Shown piece after piece: positions 35,844 to 45,279 of a DNA stretch of 64,000 nt. The notes beneath the pieces were generated by a model. The model worked only from the letters and a program-made list of their open reading frames with translations. It did no database searches and was not told the origin of the DNA. The stretch's first letter is position 1, and every line of letters starts with the position of its first letter. The stretch lies in contig CAWIHS010000001.1 of NCBI GenBank assembly GCA_963836005.1, forward strand, positions 186,001 to 250,000, in the 5' to 3' direction. A program made the translations under genes and the position numbers. Origin of the DNA: CAWIHS01 sp963836005. GTDB taxonomy: Bacteria; Pseudomonadota; Gammaproteobacteria; GRL18.

Positions 35844-36836
35844 ATGTCACCATTAAAAATATTATTATTTATCATCAGCTTATCCTTACTGGTTATTCAG
35901 CCCCTATCTGCCAAGGAAATTGAGATTAAATTTTCTCATGTCACCACAGAAAGCACCCCGAAAGGAAAAGCAGCCAATTATTTTAAGGAACTGGTAGATC
36001 AACGATTAAAAGGCAAAGTCAAAGTACTCGTTTATCCAAACTCGCAGCTTTATGATGATAAGTCCGTGCTCAAGGCCCTGTTGCTCGGCGACGTACAAAT
36101 GGCAGCTCCTTCTCTATCCAAATTCGGTAAATTAACCAAAAAATGGGGTATTTTTGATATGCCGTTTTTATTCAAGGATACCCAGGCCGTAGAATGCTTT
36201 ACCAATAGTTCCGAGGGTCAGGAATTATTAAATGCAGTCAATAATAAAGGACTAAAAGGTCTGGCATACTGGTTAAACGGCATGAAACAGCTATCTGCCA
36301 ACAAACCACTGCTGACACCTGCGGATGCAAAGGGTGAGAAGTTTCGCATCATGAGTTCAGACGTTCTGGAAGCCCAGTTCAAAGCGGTAGATGCCAATCC
36401 TCAAAAAATGTCATTTTCTGAAGTCTACAATGCCTTATCAACAGGTGTTATAGATGGTCAGGAAAATACCTGGTCGAATATCCGCACTAAAAAATTCTAT
36501 GAAGTACAGAGTGACTTTATCGAATCCAACCATGGCGTTCTGGAATATGGACTGGTTACCAGCACTGAATTCTGGAACAGTCTGCCTGAAGATATACAGA
36601 CAGAGCTAACAGCTATTATCAAAGAAGTAACAGCCAAAGAAGTACAATGGGCCCTGGAGGCAGCTGAAGCCGATAAACAGGCCATTATTGATTCAGGAAA
36701 AACCAAGGTTCATCAATTAACGCCTGAGCAGGCCACTCAATGGTCTGACGCTATGCGCCCGGTATGGAAACAGTTTGAATCCAAGGTCGGCAAGAAAAAT
36801 ATTGATGCAGTCCTGGCCTGCGATAAAAAATCTTGA
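35844..36836 (+). CDS. dctP: TRAP transporter substrate-binding protein DctP
   Basis: A 330-residue periplasmic solute receptor with signal peptide (ILLFIISLSLLVIQPLSA). Signature parts are KFSHVTTESTPKGKAA at the start of the mature protein, LLLGDVQMAAPSLSKFG and EKFRIMSSDVLE, the last containing the Arg that binds the substrate carboxylate. It resembles the C4-dicarboxylate (succinate/fumarate/malate) group. dctQ and dctM follow, so the full tripartite transporter is encoded. TAAGGAA precedes the ATG. Confidence 0.9.
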   Translation: MSPLKILLFIISLSLLVIQPLSAKEIEIKFSHVTTESTPKGKAANYFKELVDQRLKGKVKVLVYPNSQLYDDKSVLKALLLGDVQMAAPSLSKFGKLTKKWGIFDMPFLFKDTQAVECFTNSSEGQELLNAVNNKGLKGLAYWLNGMKQLSANKPLLTPADAKGEKFRIMSSDVLEAQFKAVDANPQKMSFSEVYNALSTGVIDGQENTWSNIRTKKFYEVQSDFIESNHGVLEYGLVTSTEFWNSLPEDIQTELTAIIKEVTAKEVQWALEAAEADKQAIIDSGKTKVHQLTPEQATQWSDAMRPVWKQFESKVGKKNIDAVLACDKKS

Positions 36837-36873
36837 ACATAATTGTATTGAGAATACTCATCATTTAAAAATC

Positions 36874-37383
36874 ATGACTAAATTCGTCAATTATATTGAA
36901 GAAGGTTTTATAGCCTTACTGCTAACAGCGATGACCCTGATCACTTTTTCCCAGGTTGTAGCTCGTTATGTGTTTAATTCCGGTGCCGTCTGGGCACTGG
37001 AACTGACCACTTACCTGTTTGCCTGGCTGGTAATGTTCGGCGCAGCCTATTGCGTGAAAAAGGGAGTCCACATCGGCATCGATGCTATTGTTAACCTTTT
37101 TTCAGAAAAAATCAGGAAAGTTTTAACCCTTACTGCTGTTGGTTTATGTATGCTCTATTGCGTCATCCTGTTTAAAGGCGGCTGGGATTATGTCGCCAAA
37201 CTAAAAATGATAGGTCTGGAAGCTGAAGATATGCCGATAGAAGAATGGAAGATAAAAATTATCTTACCAATTGGCTTTCTGCTTATTTTTATTAGATTAC
37301 TGGAAGTTGCCTGGAAGGTTTATCAGGGTAAAGTTCAGACCATGCACTTTGATAATGAAGTCAATGACTTAATTAACGAGTAA
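36874..37383 (+). CDS. dctQ: TRAP transporter small permease DctQ
   Basis: A 169-residue, four-helix membrane subunit. NYIEEGFIALLLTAMTLITF begins helix 1, and the family motif WALELTTYLFAWLVMFGAAY follows. The ATG at 36874 is preferred; the open frame upstream to 36775 overlaps dctP. It ends 7 bases before dctM. Confidence 0.9.
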   Translation: MTKFVNYIEEGFIALLLTAMTLITFSQVVARYVFNSGAVWALELTTYLFAWLVMFGAAYCVKKGVHIGIDAIVNLFSEKIRKVLTLTAVGLCMLYCVILFKGGWDYVAKLKMIGLEAEDMPIEEWKIKIILPIGFLLIFIRLLEVAWKVYQGKVQTMHFDNEVNDLINE

Positions 37384-37390
37384 CTCCCTG

Positions 37391-38689
37391 ATGACTACTA
37401 CAGTTCTTTTTTTAATGCTGTTTCTGTTTATGCTGATTGGAGTACCTGTGGCATTTTCATTGGGTCTGGCCAGCACCCTGACAATCCTCTTTTTTGCTAA
37501 TGATTCCATGGCTTCCCTGGCCGGTAAAATATTCACTTCTATGGAACATTACACCCTAATGGCCATCCCGTTCTTTATTCTGGCATCTGCTTTTCTAACC
37601 ACCGGCGGCGCTGCAAGACGTCTGGTTGATTTTGCCGTAGACAGCGTAGGCTGGATCCGCGGCGGACTAGCGATGTCTTCAGTATTGGCCTGTATGATGT
37701 TTGCGGCGGTTTCAGGTTCATCACCCGCGACTGTCGTGGCCATTGGTTCCATTGTTATTGCCGGCATGGTACGTCAGGGTTATTCACAGTCATTTGCAGC
37801 TGGAGTCATCAGCACCGCAGGTACCATGGGTATTTTAATCCCGCCTTCTATTGTGATGGTTGTCTATGCAGCAGCGACAGATGTTTCGGTCGGCCGCATG
37901 TTTTTAGGCGGAGTGATTCCAGGATTACTGATTGGTATACTGATGATGATAGCCATCTATATTGTGGCACGCAGAAAAGGCTTCCCTAGTCAGCCCTTTA
38001 AAGGTTTTGCACATTTATCAGCTTCAGCAGCCAGAGCCTCTGGTGGTCTGTTTTTAATCGTGATCATCATGGGCGGAATTTATGGTGGGATCTTTACCCC
38101 GACTGAAGCTGCAGCTGTGGCGGCTGTATATGCCTTTATCATTGCAGTGTTCGGCTATCGTGATATTAAGCTGAGACAGGTTCCAGAAGTTCTGGTCAAT
38201 GCTGGAAAAACCAGTGTCATGCTGATGTTTATTATTGCCAATGCCATGTTATTTGCTTTTGTGTTAACGTCAGAGCGGATCCCTCATGAAATAGCAGAAG
38301 TCATAACTTCCATCGGTTTGCCGATATGGGGTTTTTTACTCATTGTGAATATTATGCTCCTGATAGCAGGAAATTTCATGGAACCCTCTGGTATACTGTT
38401 GATTATGGCTCCTATATTATTCCCTATCGCCATGCAACTGGGCATTGATCCGATACATCTTGGGATCATTATGGTGGTGAATATGGAAATTGGCATGATC
38501 ACTCCGCCGGTGGGGCTTAATCTGTTTGTCACATCCGGGATTACCGGAATGAGCCTGCTTGAAGTCATTAAGGCGACTTACCCATGGTTGTTACTGATGC
38601 TCAGTTTCTTAATGATTATTACCTATATTCCCCAGGTTTCCATCTGGCTGCCAAACTTATTGATGGGACCTGAAACAGTGGTACAATAA
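37391..38689 (+). CDS. dctM: TRAP transporter large permease DctM
   Basis: A 432-residue membrane protein of about 12 helices that forms the sodium-driven substrate channel. Motifs typical of DctM are visible: AIPFFILASAFLTTGGAARR, AAVSGSSPATVVAIGS, GTMGILIPPSIVMVVYA and the second half's NMEIGMITPPVGLNLFV. It completes the dctPQM operon. Confidence 0.95.
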   Translation: MTTTVLFLMLFLFMLIGVPVAFSLGLASTLTILFFANDSMASLAGKIFTSMEHYTLMAIPFFILASAFLTTGGAARRLVDFAVDSVGWIRGGLAMSSVLACMMFAAVSGSSPATVVAIGSIVIAGMVRQGYSQSFAAGVISTAGTMGILIPPSIVMVVYAAATDVSVGRMFLGGVIPGLLIGILMMIAIYIVARRKGFPSQPFKGFAHLSASAARASGGLFLIVIIMGGIYGGIFTPTEAAAVAAVYAFIIAVFGYRDIKLRQVPEVLVNAGKTSVMLMFIIANAMLFAFVLTSERIPHEIAEVITSIGLPIWGFLLIVNIMLLIAGNFMEPSGILLIMAPILFPIAMQLGIDPIHLGIIMVVNMEIGMITPPVGLNLFVTSGITGMSLLEVIKATYPWLLLMLSFLMIITYIPQVSIWLPNLLMGPETVVQ

Positions 38690-38746
38690 TTCTATCGTTT
38701 AAATTCTTTTTCTTACTTTCATTTCAACACGTTTTAAAGCCTGTTC

Positions 38747-40762
38747 ATGGGTAAAAGCAAAAAGCTGTTTATATATCTCAGTATTACTATAGCATTACTG
38801 GATGTGCTGTTTGTGCTGACGAATTATTATTATAACAAGAAAAACCTCAACGATACCCTGAATCAAAAAAGTCAAACCTATTACAAAGCCTTTAATACTC
38901 AGCTTGAGGCAACCTATAACCAGATGCTCATGCAGGCCACCCTGTTTGCTGGTTTTCCCAAAATACAACAGCTATTTTTACAGGGTAAAAAAGCACTGGA
39001 AGCGGGAGATGCTGCTAAAGCAGCTCAATACCGCAATCAGTTAAATGCATTCATTCAGCCTGAATGGAAAAAAATCAAACAGCGTTTTGATGTAAAACAG
39101 CTACATTTTCATCTGGGTCCGAGCGCTTTAAGTTTTCTTAGAATACACAAACCCGAAAAGTTTGGTGATCACCTGGATGAGATACGATTTATTATCGTAG
39201 ACAGTTATGCAGATCAAAAATCTTATACTGGATTCGAGACTGGCCGGATAGCCTCAGGCTTACGTGCTACGATGCCGATATTTGCATGGGACTATAATTC
39301 AGGCAAAGAAGTGTTTGTTGGGATATTAGAATCCGGAACCTCGTTCAAGCATATGCTGAAAACTCTGGATAAAAATTTTAATGTTTCGATCAGCATTTTG
39401 CTCAATATCGACCATGTAAAAAATACGACCTGGGAAGAATTTATTACCCATGGCATGGATAAAGGCATCTCAGGGTGTAATTGTGTACTGGAAGACAGTT
39501 CCCGTTCAGACATTAAAGAGATTCTGGAACAATCTACTCCCTCCCAGCAAGCTATACAGGCTGATGGAAAACCCAGAATATCTGAATTTAAAGGCAGAAC
39601 TTATTTCATGACTTACTTTCCGTTGAGAGACTATCGAGGAGCCAAAGACCCAGCCAGACCCGACGTTGGAAGCATTATGATCCGTCAGGATATCAGCGAC
39701 ATAATGGATGCTTATTATGCTGAACAAAAGTTTAATATTTTTTATGCACTGCTGGTCTTTTTGATAGTTGAAGGTTTACTATACCTGACCTTTAAAACCA
39801 TCATAAAGCATTTAAAAGAACAAACAAAACGACAGACTGCTAAGCTTACTAGACAAAAAAAACGACTTCAGGAGGATAAGATAAAATACCAGAATCTGGC
39901 AGAATCCATTAACCAGAACTATTTTATGTATACCTATGACAGAGAAGAAAATTTCACTTATGTAAGCCCCGCCGTCACTGATATACTCGGCTATAGCAAA
40001 GATGAGTTTTTAACCAATAAGTACACTTATCTGACAAAAAAAGCAGGTATCCTGGCGGTCAATGAAAAAACCAAACGAGCTTTAAAGGGAGAAAAACTTG
40101 AATCCTATGAAATTGAAATTTTTAATAAAGAAGGCCGTTTAAGATACCTGCAGGTCACAGAAACGCCTATTTTTAACGATAAGGATCAGCTTATGAAAGT
40201 AGATGGCATAGCCCAGGATATTACCCAGCTGCGTCAGGACAGATTACTACTAAAGCTCAGGGGACAGGTTTTTGAAATGCTATACAAAGCCTGTAATATA
40301 AATGAAATCCTCGAGTCATTGATCCTTTCACTGGAAGAAATAACTAAAGACATGCGCTGCTCCATTTTGTTGCTGGATCATAAAACCGGCCAGCTTCGTC
40401 TGGGCGCTGCACCTAATCTGCCCTGCGTCTATAACGAAGCCATCGATGGACTGAAAATAGGCCCGCATGTCGGTTCTTGTGGGGCCACAGCCTACACCGC
40501 ACAAAGAAGCATTATTGATGATATCTACACTCATCCAAACTGGCAGAACTTTCGCGAACTGGTTAAACAGACCTCTTTTCGTGCCTGCTGGTCAGAACCC
40601 GTCATTTCTTCTGACGCTAAAGTCCTGGGTGTTTTTGGGATGTATTATGATGAACTCATTAAACCGAGCGAGATCGATCTACATCTGATATCTTCTGTTA
40701 CTGACATGGTAGCGATTATTATCGAAACAACCCAGTCAACCAGCGGTTACAAAAATCGTTAA
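38747..40762 (+). CDS. Cache-PAS-GAF membrane sensor without an output domain
   Basis: A 671-residue protein: transmembrane helix 1 (about 7-25), a periplasmic double-Cache domain (about 35-320), helix 2 (about 328-350), a coiled coil, one PAS domain (about 383-495, with YVSPAVTDILGYSKDEF) and a GAF domain (about 505-665, with GSCGATAYTAQRSIIDD). The frame ends right after GAF, with no kinase, GGDEF, EAL or methyl-accepting domain. It starts 57 bases after dctM, so it may be co-transcribed and sense the transported substrate. A truncated gene or a partner-dependent sensor are both possible. Confidence 0.8.
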   Translation: MGKSKKLFIYLSITIALLDVLFVLTNYYYNKKNLNDTLNQKSQTYYKAFNTQLEATYNQMLMQATLFAGFPKIQQLFLQGKKALEAGDAAKAAQYRNQLNAFIQPEWKKIKQRFDVKQLHFHLGPSALSFLRIHKPEKFGDHLDEIRFIIVDSYADQKSYTGFETGRIASGLRATMPIFAWDYNSGKEVFVGILESGTSFKHMLKTLDKNFNVSISILLNIDHVKNTTWEEFITHGMDKGISGCNCVLEDSSRSDIKEILEQSTPSQQAIQADGKPRISEFKGRTYFMTYFPLRDYRGAKDPARPDVGSIMIRQDISDIMDAYYAEQKFNIFYALLVFLIVEGLLYLTFKTIIKHLKEQTKRQTAKLTRQKKRLQEDKIKYQNLAESINQNYFMYTYDREENFTYVSPAVTDILGYSKDEFLTNKYTYLTKKAGILAVNEKTKRALKGEKLESYEIEIFNKEGRLRYLQVTETPIFNDKDQLMKVDGIAQDITQLRQDRLLLKLRGQVFEMLYKACNINEILESLILSLEEITKDMRCSILLLDHKTGQLRLGAAPNLPCVYNEAIDGLKIGPHVGSCGATAYTAQRSIIDDIYTHPNWQNFRELVKQTSFRACWSEPVISSDAKVLGVFGMYYDELIKPSEIDLHLISSVTDMVAIIIETTQSTSGYKNR

Positions 40763-40767
40763 TAGAA

Positions 40768-40851
40768 AAATCAATTTAACAGCTTCTATCTCACAGTCTG
40801 TATGGGAGAGTATGCAAGCAGATCGTTTAATAGTAGCTGTTAAATTGATTT
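40768..40851. repeat. Perfect 17-base inverted repeat flanking a 50-base core
   Basis: AAATCAATTTAACAGCT (40768-40784) is repeated as AGCTGTTAAATTGATTT (40835-40851). The core contains no obvious gene. It directly follows the stop of the Cache-PAS-GAF gene and could be a MITE-like insertion or a long terminator stem. Confidence 0.6.
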
Positions 40852-41249
40852 ACTGTTAACCTGAAGGAACTAGTAAAATATTGCCGCGTATTAAAACCTG
40901 TTCAAAAATCTGCTAGTTAGTGTCCAGCTAAAAATGCACGGACGTTAGCTATTTAATTTTACCGTAATAACCTGCGTTGAAAATTGCTAACCAGCATCAG
41001 TAAGATTATTTGCATACCTGTTTTCATCAGAGAAAACCGCCTTGCACTTACTGATTGGTTATATTTTATCAGGGTTTTCCCTATATTAATAGATCTTAAT
41101 GTTGTTTTTTACTTATATTATTCATTAATCAGGATGCTGTTAACCTAACAAGGGTTTTATTGCCTTCGAATAGGCACTTACCACTAAAATCGGTTCATAA
41201 CTACTTAGTCTTTATGACCCATTCCCAATAGTAAAGTCCATTAAAACCA

Positions 41250-41336
41250 ACTATAGTCACTACATACGCAGGTACTTAAAGTAGAATCGGGTATTTTTGC
41301 TTAAGAACTAACCTATGATAGTCACTTAAAATGGCC
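41250..41336. repeat. Palindromic repeat B2
   Basis: CTATAGTCACTACATACGCA then GGTACTTAAA is mirrored by TTAAGAACTAACCTATGATAG. The arm sequence GGTACTTAA and GAATCGGGTATTT are shared with the B1 and 55530 elements. Confidence 0.45.
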
Positions 41337-41400
41337 ATGAAATGTGGGTGATAAGGAATAAACATGCGCAGTATTGTCAAAACACAGAGATAGATAAAAG

Positions 41401-41444
41401 GTAACTATTCAGCGTATCTAAGATATTCTCCACTCAGTAGTTAC
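41401..41444. repeat. Short palindromic repeat A3
   Basis: GTAACTATTCAGCGTATCT at the left and CTCAGTAGTTAC at the right are the A-family ends with only a short core, so this is an internally deleted copy of 44 bp. Confidence 0.6.
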
Positions 41445-41479
41445 TTAAATTTTAAGTTTAATGATTGGTGATGTGAACC

Positions 41480-42250
41480 ATGAAAATCATAAGCCAGGTG
41501 TTACTGTCTTTAGCATTACTTTTGAATTTCAGCGAGCTGACAGCAGCAAATTATGATTGGAAATTGTTCCATGAAGTGAACGGAGTCAAGGTTTATGTAC
41601 GTGATATTGATCGAAATAATATTGTCGAATTCAAGGGCATCACCCGGATCAATGCCTCAATAGACAGTATCCTGGCCGTTCTGCGAGATCATCCTGCCTG
41701 TCCAGACTGGTTTCATCATTGTGATCGAGCTGAAATCATTCAGAATGTCAGTTTTACTGAACGTTATCATTACCAGCAATGCTCGCTGCCATTTCTGCTC
41801 AAAAAGCGGGATTTCATCTTTCACTCCTTTCTGACTCAAAACCCCTTGACTGACACATTTGTTATTACCCTGATCGCCAGCCCGGATTATTGTATCCATA
41901 AAACTTCATCCCAATGCAGAGCCATTAATTCCTCGACAGACATCAGGGTTCGTTCGGCCTATGGCTATATTCTACTGGAACCGTTGCATGACGCTACCAC
42001 GCGCGTGACCTGGAATCAACACACTGATCCTGGCGGCATGATACCCACCTTTTTGATCAATCAACTGGCTCAGGATGTTCCACTCAAAAGTCTGACCAAT
42101 CTCAGAAAAATTGTGCAGGCAAGAAAATATCAGTTGTCAAGGCTGATTTATGATCATAGAGGTATCGCTGTTAATCTCATTACGCCGGATATTGAGCGCA
42201 AGCTGAACTTCGTAAAAGAGCCTGTTACTGCCCAACAGTTCTTTGAGTGA
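41480..42250 (+). CDS. START-domain lipid-binding-like exported protein
   Basis: A 256-residue protein with a signal peptide (VLLSLALLLNFSELTAA) and a START fold: NYDWKLFHEVNGVKVYVRDI, FKGITRINASIDSILAVLRD, then RDFIFHSFLTQNP and VTWNQHTDPGGMIPTFLINQ. Members of this bacterial group are thought to bind lipids in the periplasm; no ligand is known. It stands alone with a strong terminator and tRNA-Ser downstream. Confidence 0.8.
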   Translation: MKIISQVLLSLALLLNFSELTAANYDWKLFHEVNGVKVYVRDIDRNNIVEFKGITRINASIDSILAVLRDHPACPDWFHHCDRAEIIQNVSFTERYHYQQCSLPFLLKKRDFIFHSFLTQNPLTDTFVITLIASPDYCIHKTSSQCRAINSSTDIRVRSAYGYILLEPLHDATTRVTWNQHTDPGGMIPTFLINQLAQDVPLKSLTNLRKIVQARKYQLSRLIYDHRGIAVNLITPDIERKLNFVKEPVTAQQFFE

Positions 42251-42357
42251 AGACAATTTATCCAGGGCTGCAGCAAAATATGCCTGCTGCGGACCAGCAT
42301 TCACTGTTCCAACACGCTCCTGTCATATTGCTCATTCCACTTTCTTATTCTGGATGC

Positions 42358-42411
42358 AAAACAAATCCTGTCAAGGCTCACTTCGCTTGCTGCCTTGACA
42401 GGATTTGTTTT
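42358..42411. terminator. Strong bidirectional terminator between START gene and tRNA-Ser
   Basis: AAAACAAATCCTGTCAAGGC (42358-42377) and GCCTTGACAGGATTTGTTTT (42392-42411) form a perfect 20-base-pair stem with a 14-base loop. A-rich and T-rich ends allow termination on both strands. Confidence 0.75.
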
Positions 42412-42416
42412 GTATC

Positions 42417-42504
42417 TGGCGAAGAGGGGGGGATTCGAACCCCCGAAACCTTACGGTTTACACACTTTCCAGGCGTGCGCCTTCGACCACTCGGCCACCT
42501 CTCC
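42417..42504 (-). tRNA. tRNA-Ser (anticodon GGA)
   Basis: An 88-base gene read on the minus strand. The acceptor stem GGAGAGG pairs with CCTCTTC (one G-U), D-arm GTGGCCGAGTGG, anticodon loop CTGGAAA with anticodon GGA at 42468-42470, a long variable arm typical of serine tRNAs, T-arm GGGGGTTCGAATCCCCC, and an encoded CCA end at 42417-42419. Confidence 0.95.
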
Positions 42505-42584
42505 AGAGCGATGAAGGATAAACCAGTTAGAGCCAGAAATCAAGCACGATCTATACAGACCCGCAACAGTAACAATGCGGCTAT

Positions 42585-44471
42585 TTATTCTTCCAGCTCA
42601 CCCCAACGTTCATAGGCCGTTTCCAGTTGTTGACTGACCGTCTGCAGAAGCGTGAGCACTTCATTTATCTTTAGCTGATCCTGTTGGTAAAAATCAGCCT
42701 GGGAAACTATTTGTTCAAGTTCAAGCTGTTGTTCTTCCAGCGATTCAATAAGAGCCGGTAATGTTTCCAGCTCTTTTTTTTCCTTGTACCCAAGTTTGAC
42801 TTTTTTCTTAGCAGTTATTGGAGATTCTTGATACGCTTGACCATGTTTAAATCCCGAGGTCATTTTTTTTACCGCTGGTTCAGGTTTTCTCTGTCTTATC
42901 CAGTCATCATAACCGCCTACATATTCATTCAATTCCCCATTTTCAAAAACCAGAGAACTGGTGATGACATTATTTAGAAATGCCCTGTCGTGACTTACAA
43001 TGATCAGGGTACCCTGATAATCCATTAATAATGATTCAAGCAATTCTAAGGTATCACTGTCAAGATCGTTGGTCGGTTCATCCAGTACCAGTAAATTGGC
43101 CGGCCGGGTAAATAACTTTGCCAGCAACAGCCGATTGCGCTCTCCGCCTGACAGTGCCTTGACCGGAACTTTGACTCTTGCAGAGGAAAAAAGAAAGTCT
43201 CTTAAATAACTATAGACATGACGTTCACGACCGTTGATAGTGACATATTCCTTACCAAGACCAATACTTTCCAATACCGTCTGATTATCATCCAGTTGAT
43301 CACGTAACTGATCAAAATAAGCGATTTCCAGTTTAGTACCCAGTTTAACCTGTCCTGACTGAGGTTTTAATTCACCCAGCAATAGCTTCAATAAGGTGGT
43401 CTTACCTGCGCCATTGGGTCCAATAATACCTATGCGGTCACCACGCAGCAGCAAAGTAGAAAAATTCTTTACGATAGGTCTGTTTTCATACTCATAAGTA
43501 ATTTTTTCTACATCAATAACCAGTTTTCCTGAGCGGGCCTGATCGTCAACCTCGAGTTTTACCTGTCCAGTTTTTACCTGACGCTGACTGCGTTCTTCAC
43601 GCATGGCTTTCAGCGCTCTGACTCGTCCTTCATTACGTGTTCGGCGTGCTTTAATTCCCTGCCGGATCCAAACTTCTTCATCCGCGAGCTTTTTGTCAAA
43701 GCGCTCATTGGCTTTTTCTTCGGCATTTTGCATTTCATCTTTGCGACGCAGGTAATTGGCATAATCTCCGGGAAATGAAACCAGTTGACCTCTATCCAGT
43801 TCCAGAATACGGGTTGCTACATTGTGCAGAAAAACCCGGTCATGGGTGATAAACAGCACACAGCCATTATAGTTGCGGAGAAATTCTTCCAGCCATAGAA
43901 TGGATTCAATATCCAGATGGTTAGTGGGTTCATCCAGCATTAGAATATCCGGGGCATTGGCCAGTGCTTTGGCCAGCATAACCCGGCGTTTCAGTCCGCC
44001 GGAAAGATCCTCAATATTCGCTTCCCCATCCAGGGATAATCTGGAAATACTCTCTTCAACACGTTGTACCAAAGACCAGCCGTTAACGGCTTCCAGATCA
44101 TGCTGGACTCGTTCCAGTTCTTTGAGTGCCGCGCTATGTCCATTGGCAACATCCTGCAAAAGATCGTGATACTGCTGTAACAGATTGGCAGCATCACCTA
44201 CGCCGGAAGCGACAATAGCATATATTTTACCATTTGCTTCATAGGGCACTTCCTGTTCCAGCCATGACACCTTCAAACCATCCTGTTTACGTAAATCCCC
44301 TTCATCAGCCTGCATATCACCCTGAATCAAACGCATCAGAGTTGTTTTTCCGCTACCATTTCGTCCTATCAGACAAATCCGTTCTCCCTTTTCCAGAGAA
44401 AAACTAACCCGATCAAGCAATACATGGGTACCAAAAGCTAGTGATAGATTATCTGCGGAGAAAAGTGACAT
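42585..44471 (-). CDS. uup: ABC-F family ATPase Uup
   Basis: About 628 residues with two ATP-binding cassettes (Walker A GRNGSGKTT near 35 and GPNGAGKTT near 350; signatures LSGGLKRR and LSGGERNR) and the C-terminal coiled coil that distinguishes Uup from EttA or YheS. It acts in ribosome-related quality control and affects precise excision of transposons. The start is the ATG at 44471 (MSLFSADNLSLAFG); an upstream frame to 44522 overlaps tsaB and is not family-like. Confidence 0.9.
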   Translation of the reverse strand: MSLFSADNLSLAFGTHVLLDRVSFSLEKGERICLIGRNGSGKTTLMRLIQGDMQADEGDLRKQDGLKVSWLEQEVPYEANGKIYAIVASGVGDAANLLQQYHDLLQDVANGHSAALKELERVQHDLEAVNGWSLVQRVEESISRLSLDGEANIEDLSGGLKRRVMLAKALANAPDILMLDEPTNHLDIESILWLEEFLRNYNGCVLFITHDRVFLHNVATRILELDRGQLVSFPGDYANYLRRKDEMQNAEEKANERFDKKLADEEVWIRQGIKARRTRNEGRVRALKAMREERSQRQVKTGQVKLEVDDQARSGKLVIDVEKITYEYENRPIVKNFSTLLLRGDRIGIIGPNGAGKTTLLKLLLGELKPQSGQVKLGTKLEIAYFDQLRDQLDDNQTVLESIGLGKEYVTINGRERHVYSYLRDFLFSSARVKVPVKALSGGERNRLLLAKLFTRPANLLVLDEPTNDLDSDTLELLESLLMDYQGTLIIVSHDRAFLNNVITSSLVFENGELNEYVGGYDDWIRQRKPEPAVKKMTSGFKHGQAYQESPITAKKKVKLGYKEKKELETLPALIESLEEQQLELEQIVSQADFYQQDQLKINEVLTLLQTVSQQLETAYERWGELEE

Positions 44472-44490
44472 AATGATATTGACCTGAGAT

Positions 44491-45225
44491 TCAGCTGGAA
44501 GCAGACGATTTTCTGGCCACATTATCTCTTAAATAAACCGGACTGACAGCTTCTGCATTGACCAGAGTTTTATTTTCCACCTCTTTAAGTGCCAGGGTCG
44601 CAACATCCCTGGCATGCGGCCAGATATCGAGAAAAATGTCGCTAGCTCTTTCAAGTACAGGCTGTAAAGTTTTTGCATAGACTTGCCAGCCGCTGCCTAC
44701 ACAAAAACAACTGTTTTCAGCTGTGGAAAAAGATGTTTGTCTGTAAAGATATTTTATTAATAGTTCAGGCCGGATGATCTGTTGCTGACTCAGCAGGCTC
44801 ACGAAACCATTAATGTTTTCATAGCCTGCAAAATAAACTTCCTCCATGCGTGCATCACTAGCTACCAGCACAGGCTGTTTTTTTTGCTGCTTAAATTTTT
44901 CCCGGCAAGCTCCCTGGGCTATTGCGGCCAGGGAAGAAATTTGTGCCACCGGTAAATCAGCCCCATAGGCAATTGCCTGGGTGACTCCGGTAGCCACTCT
45001 GACACCGGTAAATGCTCCCGGTCCTCTGCCATAAGCCAGTACATCCATTTCAGCCACTGCATAACCTGCTTCGTCAAGTAAGGAGTCAAGCATGGGCAAA
45101 ATAAGCTGGGTATGTTTTCTTGGGGCAATCTGGAACCTTTCGATACAGGAAAAATCAGCCGAATCACCCGTAAGCAATGCTGCAGAACAGGCATTGGTCG
45201 AAGTCTCAAGTGCCAGTATTTTCAA
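44491..45225 (-). CDS. tsaB: tRNA threonylcarbamoyladenosine biosynthesis protein TsaB
   Basis: A 244-residue ASKHA-fold protein that partners TsaD and TsaE to place t6A at position 37 of ANN-decoding tRNAs. Motifs: ILALETSTNACSAALL, the AYGRGPGAFTGVRVATG signature and LVASDARMEEVYFAGY. It lies just upstream of uup in the same direction with 19 bases between them. Confidence 0.9.
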   Translation of the reverse strand: MKILALETSTNACSAALLTGDSADFSCIERFQIAPRKHTQLILPMLDSLLDEAGYAVAEMDVLAYGRGPGAFTGVRVATGVTQAIAYGADLPVAQISSLAAIAQGACREKFKQQKKQPVLVASDARMEEVYFAGYENINGFVSLLSQQQIIRPELLIKYLYRQTSFSTAENSCFCVGSGWQVYAKTLQPVLERASDIFLDIWPHARDVATLALKEVENKTLVNAEAVSPVYLRDNVARKSSASS

Positions 45226-45279
45226 TGAAGCAGGACCCAGACAGTAACAGGACGTAGAACTTTAAACGATAAGCGTTGC

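Larger units (their letters stand above)
40763..41479. other. Long intergenic region, repeats only
   Basis: About 717 bases without a supported gene. It contains the perfect 17-base inverted repeat at 40768-40851, a B-type arm pair near 41250-41336 and A3 at 41401-41444. The remainder (about 40,900-41,220) is AT-rich with no recognisable element. Confidence 0.5.

Noticed and set aside
42358..42411. 20-base perfect palindrome as a mobile element
   Set aside because: Its position between a plus-strand gene end and a minus-strand tRNA end, with A and T tails, is explained by a bidirectional terminator.
42247..42615. 122-codon plus-strand frame over the tRNA
   Set aside because: It runs through the terminator and across tRNA-Ser and into the end of uup; it has no family features.
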